From assembly GCA_905235825.1 (NCBI GenBank), contig CAJONH010000290.1:1-12617 (forward strand): a stretch of DNA of 12,617 bases. Reading direction: 5' to 3'. Position numbers and translations under genes: made by a program. Below are positions 7,640-12,617 of the stretch, in pieces; positions within the stretch are counted from its first letter, which is position 1; every line of letters starts with the position of its first letter. This DNA comes from Candidatus Gastranaerophilales bacterium. Lineage in GTDB: Bacteria; Cyanobacteriota; Vampirovibrionia; Gastranaerophilales; Gastranaerophilaceae. Under the pieces are notes generated by a model that saw only the letters and a list, made by a program, of their open reading frames with translations, made no database searches and was not told the origin of the DNA.

Positions 7640-8113
7640 TTATCTGAAATGTCTGCGTAATTTCAAATATTTATCAAGTTCTTTTTCTAAGGCTTCTTTG
7701 TCTTTTGTAACACTTCCCGAAAGAGGAAAATTATAGTTTACTCTTTTATCTATTATAAAAAGAGTAGGAAATCCGTGAATTTCAAAGTCTTTTACTATTT
7801 TTTCATTTTCGGGCTTTTCACAATGAACTACAGCAAAATTAAATTTGTTTTTATATTCTTTTGCAACTTCGCCGTATATAGGCATAAAACGTTTGCAATA
7901 ACCGCACCAGTCAACATAAAAGAATGCGATTGTCGGTTTTCTTCTGTCCCTGACTTCTTGAATTGTTAATATTGAAGGGTCGGGTATTTCTATAGGAGCC
8001 CTTCTTTTTAATTCATTTTCAACCGCAACCTGATAATTTGCCTGTATTCTCTTATGAATTATCAAGCCCAGTCCGGCAAAAAATATTAATAGTAAAGTTA
8101 AAGTTTTTTTCAT
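7640..8113 (-). CDS. Membrane-anchored thioredoxin-like protein
   Basis: A 157-residue protein. Residues 1-20 form a hydrophobic signal anchor or signal peptide (no lipobox), so the domain should face the periplasm. A thioredoxin fold spans ~45-150: TIAFFYVDWCGYCKRFMP holds the redox pair C70-G-Y-C73, and GFPTLFI (114-120) holds the cis-proline P116. It probably reduces, oxidises or shuffles disulfides, or hands electrons to a partner; the CGYC centre does not decide which. The ATG overlaps the glgC stop by four bases (ATGA), and AAAGGTG (8121-8127) lies inside glgC at good spacing, so translation is coupled to glgC. The next gene downstream is the efflux adaptor, which has its own promoter. 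Confidence 0.85.
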   Translation of the reverse strand: MKKTLTLLLIFFAGLGLIIHKRIQANYQVAVENELKRRAPIEIPDPSILTIQEVRDRRKPTIAFFYVDWCGYCKRFMPIYGEVAKEYKNKFNFAVVHCEKPENEKIVKDFEIHGFPTLFIIDKRVNYNFPLSGSVTKDKEALEKELDKYLKLRRHFR

Positions 8114-9345
8114 AATTTAGCACCTTTCGGAACAACCGTAACACCGCCCGCAGAAACCAAAAAGCCTCTTGCTTTATCTTCTTCGGGATTTATACCTATT
8201 TTTGTATATGGCGGTATATCCACATTTTTATCAATTATTGCTTTCTTAATCTCAGAATATCTTCCGACATTAACATTTTCCATTAAAATAGAATCTGTTA
8301 CATTTGAATAGCTGTTAATTCTTACCATTGGAGATAATACACAACGTGAAATACTTCCGCCTGATATTATACATCCCTCAGATACCATTGAATTAGTAGC
8401 CATACCAACTCTTTCACCTTCATTCCATAAAAATTTTGCGGGAGGAAGATTATAATTATATGTTCTCAATGGCCATGCCGTTGAGTATAGATTTAATTCG
8501 GGATCATAATCCAACAAATCCATATTAGCCTGCCAATAACTGTCAATACTTCCGACATCACGCCAGTAGCCTCGTTCTGATTCAGTCATGCCCGTATATT
8601 CATTTTGAGAAAAATCATATACATAAATATTTTTACCCTCTTTAAGCATTTTGGGAATTATATTTTTCCCGAAATCATGCTTTGAGTCAGGATTTTTTGC
8701 ATCTTCTTGAACTTCATTTACAAGAACATCAGCTTCAAATATATAATTTCCCATTGATGCAAGGCACATATCAGGATTTGACGGAATAGATTTAGGTCTG
8801 GTCTGCGGTTTTTCAACAAAACCTGTTAACTTCCAATTTTCATCAACTTCAATAATACCAAACTCCGAGGCTTCATCAATAGGAATAGGAATAGCTGATA
8901 TCGTAAGTTCTGAGTGTTTATGCTTATGATATCTCATCATTTGAGAAACATCCATTCTGTATATATGGTCGCCGCCAAAAACACAAACATGCTTCGGATT
9001 TTCATCATTTATATGTGTAATATTTTGAAAAACAGCATCAGCAGTACCTTTATACCAATTACCGTCAGTACGCATTTGAGCCGGAACTAAATCTATATAC
9101 TGCCCCAATATTGGTGAAATCGGCCAGCTTCTTGCTATATGCAAATTTAAAGAATCAGATTTATACTGTGTCAAAATATTTATTTTATAAAACCCCGAAT
9201 TAATAAAATTATTAATAACGAAATCAATAATTCTAAATCTGCCGCCAAAAGGTACAGCAGGTTTTGCCCTATCTCTCGTCAGCGGAAATAACCGTTTACC
9301 TTCTCCGCCTGCTAAAATCATTACAAGTGCAGTATCTAATGCCAT
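8110..9345 (-). CDS. glgC: Glucose-1-phosphate adenylyltransferase (ADP-glucose pyrophosphorylase)
   Basis: GlgC converts glucose-1-phosphate and ATP into ADP-glucose and pyrophosphate, the committed step of bacterial glycogen synthesis in the cytoplasm. The 411 residues are close to the family norm. Visible motifs: AGGEGKRLFPLTRDRAKPAVPFGG (12-35 region; nucleotide loop and regulatory Arg/Lys), FGGDHIYRMD (123-132; catalytic Asp), GFVEKP (175-180; Glu-Lys of the sugar-phosphate site) and GYWRDVGSIDSYW (259-271). From ~310 a left-handed beta-helix follows (repeats such as SEGCIISGG, RCVLSPMV and DSILMENVNVG), ending in GFLVSAGGVTVVPKGAKL. AAGGGAG (9351-9357) precedes ATG 9345, and its own promoter lies at 9374-9402. 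The other glycogen genes (glgA, glgB) are not in the window. Its TGA stop supports the standard genetic code. Confidence 0.95.
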   Translation of the reverse strand: MALDTALVMILAGGEGKRLFPLTRDRAKPAVPFGGRFRIIDFVINNFINSGFYKINILTQYKSDSLNLHIARSWPISPILGQYIDLVPAQMRTDGNWYKGTADAVFQNITHINDENPKHVCVFGGDHIYRMDVSQMMRYHKHKHSELTISAIPIPIDEASEFGIIEVDENWKLTGFVEKPQTRPKSIPSNPDMCLASMGNYIFEADVLVNEVQEDAKNPDSKHDFGKNIIPKMLKEGKNIYVYDFSQNEYTGMTESERGYWRDVGSIDSYWQANMDLLDYDPELNLYSTAWPLRTYNYNLPPAKFLWNEGERVGMATNSMVSEGCIISGGSISRCVLSPMVRINSYSNVTDSILMENVNVGRYSEIKKAIIDKNVDIPPYTKIGINPEEDKARGFLVSAGGVTVVPKGAKL

Positions 9346-9373
9346 ACTATCTCCCTTAACATATATTACATTT

Positions 9374-9402
9374 ATTATAAATGAAAATACGAATTATTAC
9401 AA
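9374..9402 (-). promoter_or_regulatory. Promoter of glgC and the thioredoxin-like gene
   Basis: Read on the minus strand, TTGTAA (9397-9402), a 17-bp spacer and a perfect TATAAT (9374-9379) lie in the 87-bp gap between dprA and glgC. The predicted start near 9367 gives a ~21-base leader that includes AAGGGAG. Confidence 0.55.
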
Positions 9403-9432
9403 AGACAATCGGATAATATATAAATCTTAATG

Positions 9433-10527
9433 TTATTTTGCCGTATATTTCTCTCCGCTTCTCTGAATAACAGCTCCGTCCAACTCCAATTTTGTCAGTA
9501 TAATCATTAAAGTATCAACATCAAAACCTGTTTTTATAATTATTTCATCGAATGACAAAGAATCTTTTTTTAATATATCCAAAACAGCCAATTCATCTTC
9601 ATTATATATTTCTGTATTAATTTTAGCTTTATTTTTTTCTTCAATAACAATCCAATTCATTGTATCCATAACATCTTGTCCACAGGTTACAAGTGAAGCA
9701 CCATTTTTGATAAGTTTATATATTCCCTGCGTATTCGGATTAGAGATAAGACCCGGCATGCACATGAGCTCTTTACCCTGTTCAAGTGCAAGATTTGCCG
9801 TAATCATGGCTCCCGATTTCAATGCAGCTTCAGCAACAAGCACCCCTTTTGATAATCCGGAAACAATTCTGTTACGAACCGGAAAATGCCAGCTTATAGC
9901 ATCCACATCAACCCAATACTCCGTTAATACTGCACCATTTCCATTTATTATATCGTTAAAAAGTTTAACATTGGATTTAGGATATAACCTGTCAAAACCT
10001 CCGCCTATAACAGCTATTGTTTTTAAATTATTATTAATTGCACTTTTATGGGCTACCGTATCAATTCCTTCCGCAAGCCCTGAAACAATACAAACATCAG
10101 TATTTTTAAAGTCGGACAATATTTTTGCAAGATTTGATTTTGCATTTTCACTTGCACGTCTTGAACCTACAACTGCTAATGTTTTTTCCAAATTACATTC
10201 ACTGATGTTTCCGAGCATAAATAATCCTGTCGGCGGATTATCAATAAAACGCAACAAATACGGATACCTTTCATCTTCGGGATGAATAAAATCAATGCCA
10301 CGTTCCTTGATATATTCTATAGATTGTTCAGGATTAACAGTTTGTTTTTCTTCAAGAAAATCATTAATCTGACGTTCGGTAATATGTTCAACGGCACGTA
10401 AATCATACAATTGTGCATGCCAAGCAAGCTCTATCGAGCCAAAATAATTAAACAATCTGCTAACAAAGGTTGAACTTACTTTTGTTAAACGAGAGAATGC
10501 ACACCAATACTTATCATTAATCCCCAT
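9433..10527 (-). CDS. dprA: DNA-processing protein DprA/Smf
   Basis: A 364-residue DprA. In transformable bacteria it binds incoming single-stranded DNA and loads RecA; it is also widespread in species with no known competence. An N-terminal helical (SAM/HhH-like) region spans ~1-75. The extended Rossmann fold follows at ~78-285, with AVVGSRRAS (118-126), VSGLAEGIDTVAHKSA (148-163), TIAVIGGGFDRLYPKSN (170-186), WHFPVRNRIVSGLSKGVLVAEA (213-234) and KSGAMITANLALEQG (237-251), which are the family's signatures. A winged-helix DprA_WH domain closes the protein (~305-364). ATG 10527 has no clear Shine-Dalgarno and starts 10 bases after the stop of the small upstream gene; the frame upstream has a stop within seven bases, so the start is well bounded and coupling to the upstream gene is likely. 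Confidence 0.95.
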   Translation of the reverse strand: MGINDKYWCAFSRLTKVSSTFVSRLFNYFGSIELAWHAQLYDLRAVEHITERQINDFLEEKQTVNPEQSIEYIKERGIDFIHPEDERYPYLLRFIDNPPTGLFMLGNISECNLEKTLAVVGSRRASENAKSNLAKILSDFKNTDVCIVSGLAEGIDTVAHKSAINNNLKTIAVIGGGFDRLYPKSNVKLFNDIINGNGAVLTEYWVDVDAISWHFPVRNRIVSGLSKGVLVAEAALKSGAMITANLALEQGKELMCMPGLISNPNTQGIYKLIKNGASLVTCGQDVMDTMNWIVIEEKNKAKINTEIYNEDELAVLDILKKDSLSFDEIIIKTGFDVDTLMIILTKLELDGAVIQRSGEKYTAK

Positions 10528-10537
10528 CAGATATCAA

Positions 10538-10780
10538 TTAAGCATAACAGCCGGTTTTTTGCTGTAATTTTTCATATTGTGTCTGGTAATAAGCTGCTAC
10601 TCTGCAGGCTAAATCCAATTTTTGTTCTTGTGTATAAGGATCGGTAGGTGTAAAAATATCGCCGTCCTCAGTATCATTAATATTTAAACAGGGAGAAGAT
10701 GCAGCTTGTGCAAAACTTTGATTTCTAATCGGCTGACAATTTGATGTACGCATCGATGAATTAATAGCTTGAATATTCAT
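10538..10780 (-). CDS. Small protein of unknown function upstream of dprA
   Basis: I do not recognise this 80-residue protein. The N-terminal half is polar and probably disordered (MNIQAINSSM..., rich in N, S, Q and A). A Pro/Asp/Thr-rich stretch (DTEDGDIFTPTDPYTQ, ~36-51) leads into an amphipathic helix (~51-75, EQKLDLACRVAAYYQTQYEKLQQK). It has four cysteines (15, 31, 59, 78), no signal peptide and no membrane segment. The frame could begin at GTG 10789, but that codon lies inside AAGGGTG (10787-10793), which places ATG 10780 at ideal spacing, so ATG is chosen. A good ribosome-binding site, clean codons and a 10-base gap to dprA argue that it is real. Role unknown. Confidence 0.65.
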   Translation of the reverse strand: MNIQAINSSMRTSNCQPIRNQSFAQAASSPCLNINDTEDGDIFTPTDPYTQEQKLDLACRVAAYYQTQYEKLQQKTGCYA

Positions 10781-10817
10781 AAACAACACCCTTATACATA
10801 TATAATTTCACATGACA

Positions 10818-10846
10818 ATACTACCACATTAGCAGACCATTTGCAA
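10818..10846 (-). promoter_or_regulatory. Candidate promoter of the small gene and dprA
   Basis: On the minus strand TTGCAA (10841-10846), a 17-bp spacer and TAGTAT (10818-10823) would give a start near 10811 and a ~30-base leader before ATG 10780. The -10 is only a four-of-six match. A second pair, TTGTCA with TATAAG, is nearer but would put the start inside the ribosome-binding site. Confidence 0.3.
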
Positions 10847-10897
10847 CAGGTAATTTGGGCTATATGATTTTTAATAATACGGTTTTATAGAATAATT

Positions 10898-12355
10898 TTA
10901 TCTTGTAATCATAAACTCTTTATAAAAAGCAATCATTCTTGCCCAGTTTTCAAGGGAAATTTTTTCATTGTCGCTATGCATTAAAGCTGCTTCATATTCC
11001 GTTAATACTGCAGGCAAAAACCTGTATGTATTCTCCGAAATTTCGGAATATTCCCTTGCATCGGTTGAACCGAGTGTTAAATAAGGAGCAATTGTTATTT
11101 CGGGATACAGCTTTTGTATATTATTTGAAAGTTTGTTATATTCCTCAGAATTAATATTAGAGGATACACAAGGCTCAAAAGAACTTAGATATTCTATTTT
11201 TACGTTTTTCTCTTCCAATGCTTTTTTTACGATTTTTTCAATATATTTTTTAGTATCTTTTACGGTTTGAGCAGGCAATATCCTTGCATCAATTATCATT
11301 GATGCCTCGGGTGATACGGCATTTTGAACATTTGAAGCATCTAAAACGGTAATTGCATAAGTGGAATGCAGTCTTGCATTATCCTCGGCATTTCTTGACA
11401 TTTTTATATAAAACAACGGACGAAGAATATCTATATTAGAGATTAAAATTTTAGTTATATAACCGTAACTTGAGTATGTTTTAATATAATATTCTTTCAG
11501 TTCTTTTGAAAGTAATGCTTTAGGTTTATTTCTTTCAAATGCCGTAATAAGTTTTGCAAGTTTTAATACGGCATAATTATTTGAAGGTACGCTTGCATGC
11601 CCGCCTTTAGCATTGACGGTAATTTTTGTAAGTAATCTTCCTTTTTCTGCCGTACCAATAAACGCATAATATTTTCCGTTTTTATTTACAATTCTTCCAC
11701 CCTCATCCAGTGATGTATTAAACCTTATATTTTGCGATTGAAAATATTGTATTATCTTTTGTACTCCCTGATTAGAGCCGGTTTCCTCGGTATGAGAGAA
11801 AGCTATATACAAATCATTTTCAGGAATAAAACCTTTGTGTAAAAGTTCATTTAATGCTTCCAAAATTGCAAAAACAGAACCTTTATCATCGATTGTTCCT
11901 CTTGAATATATATATTCATCATCAAAATACCCCGAAAAAGGCGAATATTTCCATTTAGTTTCGTCTTTAACACCTACAACATCATAATGTGCCGTTAATA
12001 AATTCGGATATCCCGTATTTTTTTTGCCTTTTAAATGTATAACAACAGCGTATTTGTTGATTAAATTAAGTTCACATTTTGAAAATACGAGAGGATATTG
12101 ATTTTTTATATATTTTATAAAAGCCGTAAATTGAGAAAAATCAGTTTTATTATATTCGGGATTACTTATGGTTTTATACTTCAAACCACCGGAAAAACGA
12201 TGTAATGATGTTTTTGTCGGTTTTTCGATTTCCGGAAGTTTAAATTCATCAACAGCTTGTGAATTAATATCTATTTTTGTCTTAGCCAAAATTCCGATAA
12301 TAAAAAAGAATAATATAATCAGTGTTATTAATGTATTTTCAAAAACATTCTTCAT
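10898..12355 (-). CDS. M20-family metallopeptidase (CPS1/PM20D1-like), membrane-anchored
   Basis: A 485-residue di-zinc hydrolase with an N-terminal hydrophobic anchor or signal segment (residues ~7-24), so it probably acts outside the cytoplasm. The M20 metal site is complete: H123 and D125 in LLTAHYDVV, bridging D156 in RGTIDDKGS, general base E190 and ligand E191 in SHTEETGS, D217 in SLDEGG and H460 in ALMHSDNE. GGHASVPS (251-258) belongs to the inserted lid/dimerisation domain. The WKYSPFSGYFDDEYIYSRGTIDDKG pattern resembles yeast carboxypeptidase S and PM20D1, which cleave dipeptides or N-acyl amino acids. The exact substrate is open. An in-frame TTG at 12373 exists, but it overlaps a TATAAT box; ATG 12355 starts just after it, with no Shine-Dalgarno, so a leaderless mRNA is likely. 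Independent of the downstream small gene/dprA unit (about 118-bp gap). Confidence 0.85.
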   Translation of the reverse strand: MKNVFENTLITLIILFFFIIGILAKTKIDINSQAVDEFKLPEIEKPTKTSLHRFSGGLKYKTISNPEYNKTDFSQFTAFIKYIKNQYPLVFSKCELNLINKYAVVIHLKGKKNTGYPNLLTAHYDVVGVKDETKWKYSPFSGYFDDEYIYSRGTIDDKGSVFAILEALNELLHKGFIPENDLYIAFSHTEETGSNQGVQKIIQYFQSQNIRFNTSLDEGGRIVNKNGKYYAFIGTAEKGRLLTKITVNAKGGHASVPSNNYAVLKLAKLITAFERNKPKALLSKELKEYYIKTYSSYGYITKILISNIDILRPLFYIKMSRNAEDNARLHSTYAITVLDASNVQNAVSPEASMIIDARILPAQTVKDTKKYIEKIVKKALEEKNVKIEYLSSFEPCVSSNINSEEYNKLSNNIQKLYPEITIAPYLTLGSTDAREYSEISENTYRFLPAVLTEYEAALMHSDNEKISLENWARMIAFYKEFMITR

Positions 12356-12361
12356 GTACCG

Positions 12362-12370
12362 ATTATAACA
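12362..12370 (-). promoter_or_regulatory. Extended -10 promoter (TGTTATAAT) placed for a leaderless M20 mRNA
   Basis: The minus strand reads TGT then TATAAT (12362-12367), then CGGTAC and ATG at 12355. A start six to seven bases past the -10 would fall on the ATG itself. A weak -35 (TAAACA, 12385-12390) is 17 bp upstream. The ten bases TGTTATAATC match those ahead of the XRE gene (428-437). Confidence 0.5.
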
Positions 12371-12419
12371 CAAATTTAATTAGATGTTTAATAACAGTTG
12401 TACAAACAATATATAAAAA

Positions 12420-12448
12420 TTGCTCATATTATTATTTCATTCTATAAT
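12420..12448 (+). promoter_or_regulatory. Candidate promoter of the right-edge ABC gene
   Basis: TTGCTC (12420-12425), 17 bp and a perfect TATAAT (12443-12448). The predicted start near 12455 would leave a ~90-base leader before ATG 12545. A second weaker box, TATAAA (12455-12460), follows. The region is very AT-rich, so chance matches are likely. Confidence 0.4.
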
Positions 12449-12498
12449 TATTTCTATAAAATTATACAAAGACCATTTTAACGCAAAGATTTTTCAAG

Positions 12499-12520
12499 AC
12501 AGCCCGAAGGGTGTAAAACC
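12499..12520 (+). other. GC-rich leader hairpin(s) upstream of the ABC gene
   Basis: ACAGCCC (12499-12505) pairs with GGGTGT (12509-12514) around GAA with one bulged G. An alternative pairing of GGT (12510-12512) with ACC (12518-12520) would compete with it. The patch stands out in an otherwise A/T leader. It does not match any riboswitch consensus I know, so no ligand is proposed. Confidence 0.25.
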
Positions 12521-12544
12521 GGATTAGATGATAGGATTGTTACA

Positions 12545-12617
12545 ATGATTCAACTGAAAAATGTATATAAAAAATATAAAGAATCTTATGCACTCAAAAA
12601 TATTAATCTTGATATTA
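12545..12617 (+). CDS. ABC-transporter ATP-binding protein, N-terminus only
   Basis: The first 24 codons (MIQLKNVYKKYKE..YALKNINLDI) match the opening beta-strands of an ABC ATPase, 'MIxLKNVxKxY...ALKNINLxI', just before the expected Walker A. Most such proteins energise importers or FtsEX/lipoprotein-type exporters; which one cannot be told before the edge. AGGA (12533-12536) precedes ATG 12545 by eight bases. A six-codon reading frame (ATG 12528 to TGA 12546-12548) overlaps this start as ATGA, which could couple translation but may be chance. It is divergent from the M20 gene. Confidence 0.75.
   Translation, partial: MIQLKNVYKKYKESYALKNINLDI

Noticed and set aside
9707..10285. A 192-codon plus-strand open frame opposite dprA
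   Set aside because: It is the mirror of the conserved DprA Rossmann-fold region and has no recognisable domain.
12356..12373. An N-terminal extension of the M20 peptidase from TTG 12373
   Set aside because: The extension would be translated from the -10 box itself and has no ribosome-binding site.
12481..12488. ACGCAAAG as part of a c-di-GMP (GEMM) riboswitch
   Set aside because: Only a fragment of one consensus strand is present; the partner stem and the conserved GCACAGGGCAAACC-like block are missing.

Overview
This is an AT-rich (roughly one-third GC by eye) bacterial chromosomal window with compact gene packing and Shine-Dalgarno-type starts. A periplasmic adaptor, an RND pump and a TolC-type outer-membrane protein imply a double-membrane cell. 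TGA ends glgC, so the standard bacterial code fits. Overall style (glgC, a single-copy dprA, lysine/isoleucine/asparagine-rich proteins, small proteins of the 'MNIQAIN...' type) suggests a gut-type Melainabacteria/Vampirovibrionia (Gastranaerophilales-like) organism. That is an impression from style, not a proof; other AT-rich diderms are possible.

Layout: at the left edge (1-357, minus) is the N-terminal part of a TupA-like ATP-grasp enzyme, whose last ~57 bases before the window edge do not look like the family. A divergent 184-bp gap carries a promoter for a small XRE-type regulator (542-835, plus). This meets tail-to-tail a long minus-strand run: adaptor protein (6393-7565), RND pump (3171-6371), TolC-like protein (1555-3108) and a NapH-like membrane Fe-S protein (837-1544). 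The four appear to form one operon, read from a promoter at 7600-7629 whose spacer is almost entirely an A/T homopolymer run.

Upstream on the same strand lie glgC (ADP-glucose synthesis, 8110-9345), translationally coupled by an ATGA overlap to a membrane-anchored thioredoxin-like protein (7640-8113), and with its own promoter at 9374-9402. Before them are dprA (9433-10527), preceded 10 bp upstream by an unknown 80-residue protein (10538-10780), and an M20-family metallopeptidase of the CPS1/PM20D1 type (10898-12355) that seems to be made from a leaderless mRNA. At the right edge the first 24 codons of an ABC-transporter ATPase start on the plus strand (12545 onward), behind a divergent intergenic region with a promoter and a small GC-rich leader hairpin.

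Most of the window is ordinary chromosomal housekeeping and efflux. I see no CRISPR array, insertion sequence, tRNA, rRNA or recognisable defence system. The points most worth a second look are the possibly phase-variable efflux promoter, the odd left-edge sequence that interrupts the TupA-like gene, the leaderless peptidase start, the glgC/thioredoxin coupling and the Fe-S protein attached to the efflux operon.
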